Part shown: positions 32,118 through 43,101 of the stretch, piece by piece
Layout: each line of letters opens with the position of its first letter
Numbering within the stretch: position 1 is the first letter of the stretch
The notes under the pieces: model-generated
Database searches by the model: none
Seen by the model: only the letters and a program-made list of their open reading frames with translations
Told to the model about the DNA's origin: nothing
Assembly: GCA_973895155.1 (NCBI GenBank)
Contig: OZ316895.1
Span: forward strand, 3,906,001 to 3,970,000
DNA from: Marsupella aquatica
Taxonomy: Eukaryota > Marchantiophyta
Reading direction: 5' to 3'
Length of the DNA stretch: 64,000 bases
Program-made: the position numbers and the translations under genes

Positions 32118-33885
32118 CTTGATCTGCCTTTGTGCCGCTCAACTGTAAATCATTTGCCGTTTGCTAGGAGGAAGGAATATTAGACAAGGCAAATAGACAC
32201 CAACAATGAAAAAGGAGTAGGCCAGACCCTTCGAAAGAGACTTTAAAAAGTCACAATAACTTAAAAAAGCTTTGCAGAAAAGGTGAAAGCATACAATGTT
32301 CTCCTCTCCTAGATCTTCCTCTGTGCCGCTCAACTGTAAATCATTTGCCAACTGCTAGGAGGATGGAATCTTACACCAAGGCAAATAAATTTCCAGACTG
32401 AAAAAGGAGCAAAGGCCAGAGACCCTTCGAAAGAAACTTTAATAAACCAAAATGACTAAACAAACTTCAAAAGAAAAGGTGACAGCATACTGTAGTGACA
32501 CTGACTGCGCAACCACACAAAGCAGGTCCTTTTTGCAACGGGTTTTGCAAAAGTTTTTTTCGAGCTTCGTGTTGGAAAGAAATAAAAGGTTCCAACTGAT
32601 ATGCAGTCTGGTCAGAAATGATGCTACAATAGAAAAGAAATGGATTGTATTGCACATTTGCTAGAAAGTATTTTGTGGTAGTTGAGCTGTTTCAAAAATC
32701 TCCTGAATATTGAACTGCGCAGTTAAAAGGCAAGGTGTCCCACAACTATTTGCATAATGTTATCCTCATTTCTAGATCTAACTTCTTGTGGCTCACGGGT
32801 AAATCATTTGATGTTTGGTAGGAGGATGGAATGTTACACCAAGGCAATAGGGTGTCTCGCGTCTGGTTTGGCCGGGTCATTAGGAAATGTTAAAGTCCAT
32901 GGGTAGCACTTATCCATTGCCATTTTAGGCCGTCCAAAACTTTTCTATGGAGTCAGGCACTTTCCCTATGGGGTTGCGTCTGAAATAACATTGAGACCCC
33001 TAATAAACTCCAACGATGGAAAAGCAGTAGAGGCCCAAACCCTTGGAAAGAGACTTTAAACAACCACGATAAATAAGTAAACATTAAAACAGAAGATCAC
33101 ACAGCATTCAATGATAATTGTTCTCCTCATTCTAGATCTTCCTTTGTGCAGCTCAACTGTAAATCTTTTGCCGTCTGGTAGGAGGATGTAGTATTACACC
33201 AAGCCAAACAAACTCCAAATATGAAAAAGGAGCAAACCCTAGATCCCCTTGGAAAGAAACGCTAGAACAAAGGTGTGAGGACAAACTTGTGTTGGGAGAC
33301 ACTCGGCAACAACACAAAGCAGATCCTTATGGCGTCGCATTTTGCAAAAGTTTTTTAGCCGTGGGCACCGACATGTGCACTCTGTTGGGAAAGAATCAAA
33401 AAGGTTTCACTGAAAAAGATGTGTAGAAATGAAGCTACAATATTAATAAAGCAACACGGACTTTATGCAATAACGGAAAAATATACTTGATGGACCCCCA
33501 AAATGCAAATCATTACTTGATGGACCCATGAGTGATCTAGACCGTTGTTAGACCTTAAGTCAAGGTACCCAAAAACTCATGGGGTCCATCAATTAAGACT
33601 TTTCAATTTAGAGGCCCATCAAGTGTATCTCTTGCAGTTCCCTGTTTGGTTGGAATTTGTATTTGGTAGTTGAACTGTTTAGCAAATCTCCTAAAAAATC
33701 AAGTCACCTTTGTGCGGCTCCCAGGGTAAATCTTTTGCCAATTTGTTAGGAGGAAGGAATACTCCAACAAATGGAAGACAAATAAACTCCAACAATAAGA
33801 AAAGAGTAGAGGCTCGGACCCTTCAGAGACTTGTAAACCAGAATAAATAAGTGAACTTTAGATCAAAAGGCAACAGCTGCATACC
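32118..33885. repeat. Higher-order diverged repeat block
   Basis: A module built around CTTTGTGCCGCTCAACTGTAA, ATCATTTGCC and TAGGAGGAAGGAAT, followed by AAAAAGGAG and GACCCTTCGAAAGA, starts at about 32121, 32312, 32773, 33131 and 33703. Two other modules are also reused. CACAAAGCAGGTCCTTTTTG..TTTTGCAAAAGTTTTTT stands at 32515 and 33315, and GGTAGTTGAGCTGTTT..AAATCTCCT at 32676 and 33664. The mixed order indicates repeated segmental duplication of a composite unit. No coding content is recognised. Confidence 0.7.
33476..33636. mobile_element. Palindromic MITE, GATGGACCC family
   Basis: The element of about 160 bp is largely an inverted repeat. The left arm carries ATACTTGATGGACCCCC and ATTACTTGATGGACCCATGA; the reverse complement of the right arm carries ACACTTGATGGGCC and TTGATGGACCCCATGA. 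A second copy in the opposite orientation is at 60480-60645. The ends resemble those of the foldback element at 28570-29318 (CTTAATAGACCCCC), suggesting one superfamily. No convincing target duplication is seen. Confidence 0.7.
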
Positions 33886-35690
33886 AAGGGCTCCCATACC
33901 TAGACTCTACATGTCCATATTACTCAACAAGCATAGTTTCAATATAAAAAAAATTAAGAGAAAGAATTAATAATTTATACTAACAGGAATAAACAAAGTA
34001 CAGTGAAGGGAAAGCAAAGAGGGTCCAAAGAAGACAAACACCAAACATAAAAGAGGCAAATGCAACTGGGAAAATAGAGTAAGAAGAACAAACCAATGGG
34101 GGAGATTGCAATTGTTTCGGTAGTGGGATGGACTAAAGCAAATGTTGCAAGAGCTAATGGTCCACATCTAATGTTGTAATTAAATCTGTAAGTGGGACAA
34201 GGATGTCCTCCTGGGAGCAAGTCTTTGTGGAGGCACACTAGCAACTGTTGAGCATTAATGATAATCACAACAACAAGTCCATGATCATCTGTTGCACAAG
34301 TAGTCGACATTAAATATGTGATTCATCTTGCCAAGACTACATACACTGGAACACATTAGAGTTTTATTGCACTCTAGACTCATCAGCCATATCAAGTCTT
34401 TGTAATATAAGATCTCTCAGAGACCCTTAAGATTTTGGGTCAATTGATTCAAGGTCTAATATCAAGGTCAACCAACGGCCTGGTTCACTCAAGTTCTTAT
34501 AAAGAAACATTGGGTCAGAGACCATGGAGATAATCTATGGTAATATAGATTAGATATAATGATGAGATAATCTAGATAATAATTATTCTATTTGACCATT
34601 TATCTACATTTCAATTAGGCCAGGCAACCATTGTGTGAACTTCAAAGTAAATTGAAAACCTGCATGGAATGGACAGGTTTACATCTAGTAATGTATTTGA
34701 AATTTTTAGTACAACGACAAAGTACTCAAAGCATTTATTATAACAAGAGTAACACAATTTGAAAAATATGATTTCTTGGAGCTCTGCAGTGGAAAAATTA
34801 CTTGAATCACTCTTTGTGACAAGAACAACGCTCTGTGAAAAATGTGATTTCTCAACAAGACTCCTTTAGAATAATATCCAAGATAGCTTTGAAGAAGAAA
34901 AATAAGTCAAAACCCTCCAAAACACAAGAGCAACACTCTATGAAAATAGGAATCCATAAAAAATGTTTTGCAAATTAAATGCCCTTTAGCTTTGCAATGG
35001 CAAAATTTCTACACCCAAGTATCAAGAGCAATATTTTATGAAAATCAAGATTTTCCCCCTAGTTTCCTTGGTGTGAATTGTTCCATGTGTTCATTTGGGT
35101 CATTGTCTTATTTGATTCCCTTCTCTTTGGGGTTTTAGCACTTGAGCACATCTCAGGTGTTGGGCTCAAACCTCACTGTGAGCTTTCTAACACAATCCCC
35201 CCCCCCCCAAATTGTGGTTGAGAGGCCTCTAGTTACACTTATAAGTTTTTATGATTCCAATAGAGTTTACACTCATAATAGGCCAAAAGTGGGGTTCAAA
35301 TACCTCTAGTGACACTCAGAATGGTTTTTGATTCCAGCAGGGGAATTGACTATAGCAAGTTTGGGTCGATAATCACTAAAATCCAAAATTTTGGGTCAAT
35401 AATCACTAAAATCCAAAAGAGCTACTGTACTTAAGGATAGTAAATGATGAACTTATTAGCTATAAAAGTGAGTTGATCAAGCATATCTATGCCTATTAGT
35501 CCAGTCAAATAAAGTTTGACTTGTCCATAGAATTCATTTTGCAACATTCTCGTGTACCATGATAACTTTCGTTATTTAAAAAAAATTAAAGAGTACACAC
35601 TGTATATTAGTACCATGATAATCTTTATTATTTTCCTTCAATCAATGTACACTATATATTATCACGTTTTTTGATGTATAATATAAAATT
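33886..35690. other. AT-rich, no recognisable gene
   Basis: There are short ambiguous repeats (for example AAATCCAAAA..TTTTGGGTCAATAATCACT twice near 35370-35410) and a run of twelve C near 35200. No domain, RNA gene or transposon end is supported. Confidence 0.45.
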
Positions 35691-35697
35691 CATAGAC

Positions 35698-35805
35698 ATC
35701 CGGGAATTAAACATTCGCCACACCTGAAAAAAAAAAGAAGCCTTGATATAATCCGGGAATTAAACATTCGCCACACCTGGAAAAAAAGAGAAAACTTCAT
35801 ATAAT
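35698..35805. repeat. 53-bp tandem duplication
   Basis: ATCCGGGAATTAAACATTCG, followed by CCACACCTG and an A-run, occurs at 35698 and 35751. The copies are almost identical apart from the A-run length. Confidence 0.85.
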
Positions 35806-35829
35806 CATAGGGACAGTAATATAGTATAA

Positions 35830-36110
35830 ACTGTGTGTTCCCGGCCAGGGACGCATGGTCCCTCGCTCGTGGGCCACCTACGTGGCACCGCGCTCGCGCG
35901 GCGGTAGCAACATTCCAGGGCCGGGAAAGCTGGACCCCATCGGATATCGTGCATTTATGACGCCGACGCTTTGCCGTGAAAGTCCTCACGGAGGGCTGGG
36001 CGCGCGCACCGGGGACAGCGCCTGCTTTAACGGCTCCGGGCTTTGGAAACCGGGAAGTCCAGCGCTTCCCCTTCCGCTGACACTGGTGCAGATCGTACTC
36101 AGGAAAGACG
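35830..36110. other. CpG-rich island in AT-rich surroundings
   Basis: Base composition changes abruptly: GCGCTCGCGCGGCGG, GGGCGCGCGCACCGGGG and many other CpG-containing runs lie between AT-rich flanks. Open frames exist on both strands (plus 35855-36244, minus 35690-36139) because stop codons are rare in GC-rich DNA. Neither encodes anything I recognise. Its right edge merges into the repeat at 36170-37000. Possible origins are a recently inserted fragment, a promoter island or a piece of organellar or foreign DNA; I cannot choose. Confidence 0.5.
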
Positions 36111-36169
36111 TGACTGTGAATCGGTTTTCTAATACACAAGTGTACAGTTTATTGGGAAGGGTGGCGAAT

Positions 36170-37000
36170 ATTGATACGTACTGGGCGCAGCTCTCGATGG
36201 TGAGTATAGCTCCCTATAAGGGTATTTCATCTTTCGTTATTTAAACCACGCATCGAGTTATTTTAAAGCAGCAAGGTACTATACGGCCATAAATGCTGGG
36301 CAGAGCGCACGGAAGTCGAGGATGGGGCAGGAGAGATGGTTCACAATTCGAAACTTCACTAAATTTCATTGTAACACTATATACTCATTTTCGAAAAACA
36401 TTCATTCTCTTTTGCACCCAAGATCATCTTCTAACGTGGATGGACAAGATTTTAAGATGCAATAAACAATGAATGACAGAGATTACAAAATCAATGAATC
36501 GACTACCAGAAGAGCTTAGATTTTTTTAATTTTTTATTTAAGAAATATAAACCCATTTACAAAACTGAAACTGGGGTGAAATACTCATTAAGGGTAAGAG
36601 TAGGGCGAAGATTAATTCGAACTCGGCGCTGCTCCCTACTGCGAGTAGGGGTCCCTATGGAGAGTTTTTCATCTTTCATTGCCTAATTTTTTCTGAACGG
36701 GAAACCATACAGAGAGAGACTGTGTGGAAAATTGTTGAAATGCATTGCATTCGTTGGGACGAGGGGGGCGAAATTCAATAAGTGCTCGGCGCAGCTCCCT
36801 ATGGAGGTATTTCATCTTTCATTACTTAATTGTTTTTGAAAGGGAAACCATGCAGAGACCGTGGCGAAATACTGATGTATGAGATGAGCGTGGTGAATTT
36901 TAATACGTACTCAGCGCAGCTCCCTATGGAGGTATTTCATCTTTCATTACTTATTTGTTTTTGAAAGGGATACCATAGTGAGACTGAGGTGGAATACTTG
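36170..37000. repeat. Diverged repeat, four units with GGCGCAGCTCCCTATGG
   Basis: Blocks at about 36174, 36625, 36783 and 36908 share (G/A)TACTCGGCGCAGCTC, CCTATGGAGGTATTTCATC and TTTCATTACTTA, and in later copies TTTTTGAAAGGGAAACCAT. The last two are closest to each other. The arrangement is an old local tandem expansion adjoining the GC-rich island. CTCCCTATGGAG can form a short hairpin. Confidence 0.75.
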
Positions 37001-37494
37001 TTTATTGGGTTCCATTGTTAGAGGCTTTCCCTTATTATGGAGGTGATAAAAAAACTCTAATATTTCCAAGTATAAAATCTTTGGTGAACCTCACTTTGGG
37101 ATTGGGGGTTGTGCAAAACCAGGTAGATTACTGAAGCTCGGACTTGGTTTGACTTGTCCAAATGAAGACTGCTACCACCTGTGGCTATTCTAGCTAGGAT
37201 GGCTCTTGCAAGAAAAACTTTGCAATTGTGTGGTGCGTCATAGGTATTATTAAAAATGTGACGACATACACACTCATGTTTTCACTTCTTTGCATGATGG
37301 ATGCGATACCATGTAACATTGTATGGAGTCATCCACTAGACAACAACACATGAGTTTCCCAGGACCCTTCAACTAGATTGTAAGGAGAGTCTTGTAGGCC
37401 AATTCACTCTAAAAACCCTAAACCATCCACTCATCTAGAAATTTTGGACCATAATGAATTCTCTATTTGGGGTTAATCTATTAATAAAGCCTGG

Positions 37495-38397
37495 ATGAAA
37501 CGAATGGTTTGCAATGAAGTCAGGATGGAAGTCCAAAGCTTATGTACCCTATCCAACATCCTCACCGAGGCACCTGCCATGGACCGAGCTCGGATTCTTT
37601 CTTCCGGAGGGAAGGGCACAGGAGGATGGCTTCAGGCCAATCCAGTCATTCCTCATCTACGGATGTCTTCTGCGAAGTTCTCGACAGCCATGCGTCTTTG
37701 TGTGGGGCTGCCCCACCCACTTCTTGCTGGTTGACCTCCTTCTTGCACTTGTGGGAAGCCTTGTGATGCCACAAGTGTCCATCTTCTTCGGTGCAGTTTG
37801 GGAGGTGAAACCATTACTGTTCACAACACGGTGCGTGATGCGACTGCTCAGGTTCTCTCTGGCTCTTTGGTCAGCGTGCGGCGGGAGGTGGTGCTCAAGT
37901 TACCTGGTCCTCCATCACATCGGTTACAGGTGAATCTTACCATGGTCTGTGAGGGTCAACATACTTTGGCAGATGTAGTAGTGGCAAACCCATTGCGCCA
38001 AGACATCATTGGGTCAGTGGCAACAACGGTAGGGGCAGCGGCATCACGAGCGGCAACAACGGAGGAGGCCAAATATGCTGCCCGAGCTTCATCTGATACC
38101 TTCCTCCCCCTTGCCCTTGAGATATTTGGGCATCTTCACCATCAATTCGACGGGCTTCTTTGAAAAGCTGCTTGGGATGTTCATAGTCGGATGGGTCCCA
38201 CCGGACCCCCACTATCTGTTTTCACCATGCACTTTTGCCAACGCATTTCAGTCACCTTACAGCGTGCTCAAGCTCAGGCCATCCATCGTCGATCTCTGAC
38301 AGTGGGTGCTAGTGTGCCTCCGCAGCGGCTAGCCCCCCTAGAGGACATTCCAGTCCCACTTGCCGATTTAGTTTCGACACTTGATGTGGACCATTAG
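37495..38397 (+). pseudogene. C-terminal part of a retroelement ORF2 (zinc motif and endonuclease-like domain)
   Basis: One frame runs from 37495 to TAG at 38395-38397, broken by TGA at 37732 and 38161; the frame is the same on all three sides. The first part (RARILSSGGKGTGGWLQANP, then AMRLCVGLP) resembles the segment after RT in a class of non-LTR elements. C-x-C..H..C follows (CTCGKPCD, HLLRC), then HNTVRDA, TLADVVVANPLRQDIIG, an Ala-rich helix and DTFLPLALEIFG. This pattern resembles restriction-endonuclease-like C-terminal domains known from LINE-like elements of algae, oomycetes and early plants. I infer that family from memory. ISVTLQRAQAQAIHRRS near 38235-38285 closes the domain. Both stops fit CGA-to-TGA change. 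The 5' part with RT is absent. Confidence 0.65.
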
Positions 38398-38620
38398 CTG
38401 TTAGCCCCATTAGCTAGGAATGATAAGGACCTCAGTCCATTTGCGGTCGTTTTCGTTTCCCTTTCTTGGTTCTTAGAGGGTTCCTTTTGATCTTGGTTTT
38501 GCCCACTTGGGCCCTTTTTTGTATAAAGTTTGTGTATATTCATTATGTAGTGGTGTAAACAGCTAAAAGGCTCAAGTAGCACCTTTTACAGTTTTGAATG
38601 AAATGCGAAACAGGTTCTTG
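38398..38620 (+). other. Probable 3' untranslated tail of the ORF2 relic
   Basis: T-rich sequence follows the last stop, with repeated TTTCCCTTTCTTGG/TTCC-type segments and AATGAAATGCG near 38600. It looks like a retroelement 3' end without a clean poly(A) or visible target duplication. Confidence 0.35.
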
Positions 38621-39097
38621 ACCATTTGCATCTGGCTTCAATTAGTCTAGCCGTTGGTACATTACTGCTCATGCCCAAACTACACAAGGGGCCCTTCCCC
38701 AAAGTGGTAATTTTCCACTCATGCCAAGGGCATCCCTTCCCATATTAAGTGGTAATTCACCACTCAAGCCTAGACTACTAAAAAATGAAGCACTTGATCT
38801 CAAAAAATTTGAAACTTTGTGACGTAGTAAACTGGACATCAGTAAGTAAGCATGTTGGCAAACTTTGAGATTAAATGCAGAGTCAAAAGTTATTCAAATA
38901 AGTTTCTAAAAAAACCAGATGCACAAGTTGCTGAAAACCAGTCGCCTAGAATTTAGGCATTTCTCTGAAGTGAAGTGTCTTTCCAAAAACAATCTCACTT
39001 TTTCCACTTTTTCTGTCCTATGCAAACAGGATATAACTGGCTGATGACTCTGGATCCATGCGGATGGGCACCCTCGGTCCATTTGGGCTTTATTAAA

Positions 39098-39300
39098 AAT
39101 GAGTCCCATGCCCGTGCGTTGCATAGAAGATGTCAAGGTGAAGAAAGATGTCAAGGTGAGAAAAGACGTCAATGTGAAAAATGATTGTGACGTGAGGACG
39201 AGATGCCAAGGAGAAAAAACGATGTGGAGACAAGAAAAGATGTCGAGATGAGAAAAAGAAATCAAGATGAGAATAAAATGTCAAGGTGATGAAAAATATG
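39098..39300. repeat. 18-20 bp minisatellite, about ten diverged units
   Basis: From about 39129, units of the form ATGTCAAGGTGAGAAAAG repeat with variation (ATGTCAAGGTGAAGAAAG, ACGTCAATGTGAAAAATG, ATGTCGAGATGAGAAAAAG and others). They begin immediately after CCCATGCCCGTGCGTTGCAT, a terminal-hairpin-like motif discussed under the Helitron-like end at 43063. Confidence 0.8.
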
Positions 39301-40680
39301 TTGGGGAGACAAATGAGAAAATATTACAAGGGAGGTAAGAAAATATATGCTTCATGAGGTAGTAGTTGAGGCATGTTATGTATCATCCCACCATATACTT
39401 AGTCATTGTGATTGTGTTCAGCATCCATGCATTGCACATAAGAAGTCATTGCATAAAAGATGACTAAGTGGAAAATAAGTAGTTGTATAAAAGATGTACT
39501 ATGGTTATGTTAAAGATGGCTTGGGCCCAACCAAGGAAGGACAAAAAATCTATTTTAGCAAAAATTAAGAGGGTCCACCTGCACAAAATATGGGAATATT
39601 TGGTATAGTATGGGATTTTATTTCTAGCTAACAACTTTAATCATGAAAAATTGGAAAAAAATCAATTGTTTTTATAAAAAAATGTCCCCCAACAAAAAAC
39701 CAAAAAAATCTATGAAAATGTATACTAAAAAAACTGCACTTCAGTCTTGACTTTGCAGTGGTCAATGAATAATACTACGAATAGTGACTAATTAATTAAT
39801 TTTGAACAAAGGGAAAAAGACACACATTGAAAAGACAGGAGAAAGCAAAGTATAGAAAAGACACACAAAATGGAACAAAAAGACACACAAAAGAAAAAGT
39901 GTGAAAAAGGTATTGTAAAGAAAAATATATGAAAGGAGATAGTATCCATAGGTATGAACTTTTTCCAATCCATGGTCACAAAAAGACATCCTTAAATCTA
40001 AGGGTTGGGATTAATTCATGTCAATTCTATTTTAGTAAGCAGATCATACCTCCCATGTGGCAAACGAGGTGGCCATGTTGTAGTTGGGTCTGGCCAAGCC
40101 TTTTTTTTTAGTTTGGGACGAAGAACGGTACCTCCCATGTGGCAAAGGGGAAACTGATCTGGGCTTTTATATGCAAAAGCCCCTGTGTGGCTGAGGGAAA
40201 ATTGAAATTAGGCTGTTTAGTGGGGTCGTTTTCCTAAGGATGAGGGATGGATTGTCATGCTACGTATGATTTGAACGGAGTTGCTGAAATACATCATGAT
40301 GGGTTTAGTGGGGTCCGCCTATGACACAACTAGGAGATGATATCCCCTCAATTTGGGTCTCCGTATCATCATTAGGGCTAACCACAGTCATGTGTGTCTC
40401 GTTCCAAGCATGAAGGTCTTGAGGAGATATTTTTTTAAACCCTTTGGGAGCACGAAGGCCAAGTATTTGAGCTGAGCTAATTAAGACCAATCGTTTTAGA
40501 TACATGCACGAGCTTGGTTTGTGTTTTGGGCTTTGCTGGGAGGGATTTATTTTCTCAACCTTCCTTCCATTTTTTAACCCTTGTAAATAAGTGCGCATGT
40601 TGCATGTCTTCTTGTGTTGACTTCCTTGCGATTCCATCAAGTCAAGCTGTATGATGGCTTTTCTCTCTCACCTCTCTCCT

Positions 40681-40711
<31 letters not shown>

Positions 40712-43060
40712 TTGTGGACAAAGCATAAGACGCTTCCAAGTCAACCATCACTCATTAACCCAATTTCTAGTATTTTTAAATATAATATTTTGGCCAAATC
40801 CTACCCAAGACAAGATTTGGGCTAGCAAGATCTGGGCTAGCAAGATTTGGGGTAGCTACCTATGCACGGGAAAGGAGAATTTTTCTAACCAAAGTATCCA
40901 ATTTCCTCACTCGTCAGAGACGCTGGTTGCCAGATCCAACTGTAAGTCCTTAAATCTAGGACGATCTAATGATACAGATTAAATTTATCAGACACTTGTC
41001 ACGCCTACGTACCTCCCACGGCCATAAGTGACTCACCCACAGGAGTACCTTTCATGGTCCCCAAACTAAAAAAACGCTTGGCCAAACCCAACTACAACAT
41101 GGCGATCTCTTTGCTACCCTGCTCCGAAAGCTGAGGAGGCTTTGTAATAGTAACCGCAGGGGCATAATATAATGCACACAATGAAATCAGGTTGTGCATG
41201 AAATTTTCATGGAAGCAGAGTTTTGCTTGTCATCTGGAGAGGCGCAGGGTGGGGGGCGGGAAAGCTGGATGGAGTTAATTGGTAAATTGGAAAGAGACTT
41301 TGTTCCCAACCACAGACTCTTTATCCTGGGTAGATGGTTGTTTGTGGTGGAGCTTTGACCCTTTTGGGCTTTCTATCCTCCTTGAAGTTTTTTCTTTAGG
41401 ATTGGGTCAAGGTTTCAGGTTTATTTCTATTGTGATCCTTGAACTCTAGTTTTGGAGACCTTTTTTGGGTTCCTTGCCCGTGCAAATGGTTAATCCTCAC
41501 AGTGGATTTTTGCTAGTAATCAGTCGCTCAGATCTTTATCTTTTGGATCTCTTCCTGCTCTCTAGTGTGAGTCTGGCCCTCACATTTGTTGTAGATATTT
41601 AGTGCTTTTGCTTTGGGTGTGTGACTCGATGTTACCTAGCTTGCAGCTGTGTAGTTTCCCTTTTTTTCCCATATACCCACTGAATGTGTTTGGTGGACGA
41701 GTGGTCTGTGGCCTTTGACCTTTTCTAAGAAAAATGCTCCTTTCAAGATAAAAACATAATGCCCATTAATAGTGGAAGGAGTACCCATCAACCTCAATAA
41801 AGTTTGTATGTACATCTCAACGGTTCTGCATTTGATCTGCAACCATCGATCGCCAGTTCAAATGTTGATATGGCTTCAGTGGCTTGCCTGTAGTTGATGT
41901 TTAGGGTAATAATATAAAACTGAGGGTTTCCCCTCAAGCCAGTGCAAAGCTTGAGGTTTCCCTTTGAAGAAGAAAAAGCAAACTATGTTCAGAGAACCTC
42001 TCACAAGATCCAAACAGAAGCCAATGCTGTGAAGAAAGAAGCCCATTAATAGGCCTTTCATTTTTCCAATCATAACATTAAGTTTGCAAGCCCCTAACTG
42101 TTGAGATGTCAACAGCATATGAAGTTCAAGGTGGAGGCAAAGGTTAGCACAAAGCCTAGAATGATGACAGAGGTTGATTCATATGTCAGTAAGTATGTTT
42201 GTAGAAATGTTTATGTCTCAAAAGAAATTATATTCTTGTCAATAAGCAAAGCTGAAAGACGTGGCCACTGGTAATTGGGATTCAGCCTAATATGTTTGCA
42301 GTAGTGCAAGGGATGTGGGCAAGTAAGTTCACTTGACCCTTCAACACCAAGGATACTATCCAATTTGAAGTCAAGCTTTCTTTCCAAGAATACAAGTCTA
42401 GAGTAAGTTCACTTAATAGGACTTTCATGAAAGATCAAGTGATAAAAATGTCTCTAAATGCTTTCTATGTTGTTTTGAAGAGTAGTAGTCTATAAATAAG
42501 GTGGATTAGGTGAGTAGTCCACAGCTGAACGTTGCACTTTCTACAATCATGCAAAGGTGGCCAAAAGTTTCCCAACACATGCTGGATTTCTATCCTTTGG
42601 GTTGCCCCTTGGCTCTCCTGGCTGTGCTTTGTTTCCTTCATTGTTTTAAATTGGGGAATGTTTCAAGTCTAAAAGATAGCAAGTCTAAGTTGGATTGAAC
42701 TATATTTACTCATTCATTACCTTTGAGAGCTCTATAATTTGGGAAAACTCTTTAGTTAGAGCACATCTGAAGTAGTGCACTCTAACCTGCTCTTACATAT
42801 TTGGGCTTACATTCTACACAACAATAAATTAGGATCAAGCACTCAGACATAGGTATCTAACATTCCATTGAATTCTACATGGGCACTATGACAAAGAACC
42901 AGTTGGTTGGTATTATATATTTAATTCCATTAGGTCTCAAATATGCCGTATGGTATTTGAGTGACCTCAATATATGATTTATAGAAAGTGACTTAAAGGG
43001 TTTGGCAGAAAATGAAAGCCAGGAGGAAATGAGAAAAATGTGCACACCCACTCTTTTTAT
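39301..43060. other. No recognisable gene; low-complexity patches
   Basis: A purine-rich stretch at 39800-39935 repeats AAAAGACACACA-like words. A (CT)13 microsatellite lies at 40686-40712. CTTGGGCTAGCAAGAT-type words repeat near 40810-40850. T-rich sequence at 41330-41560 resembles LINE 3' tails but has no coding remnant. No gene is supported. Confidence 0.45.
40686..40712. repeat. (CT)n microsatellite
   Basis: A pure CT dinucleotide run of about 13 units lies in a wider CT-rich stretch from 40660. Confidence 0.95.
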
Positions 43061-43062
43061 TA

Positions 43063-43101
43063 AGTACTAGAGCCCTATGCCAGTGCATTGCATGGCACAA
43101 G
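43063..43101 (-). mobile_element. Helitron-like 3' terminus
   Basis: Read on the minus strand, TGCCATGCAATGCACTGGCA can form a hairpin (TGCCA with TGGCA, TGCA with TGCA). It is followed seven bases later by CTAG and T, which fits the hairpin-plus-CTRR end of plant Helitrons inserted before T. A similar but degraded motif is at 39098-39126. No 5' TC end or RepHel coding sequence was found, so the element body is unknown. Confidence 0.35.

Noticed and set aside
35690-36244. ORFs on both strands over the GC-rich island
   Set aside because: Stop codons are rare because of base composition; neither strand encodes a recognisable protein.
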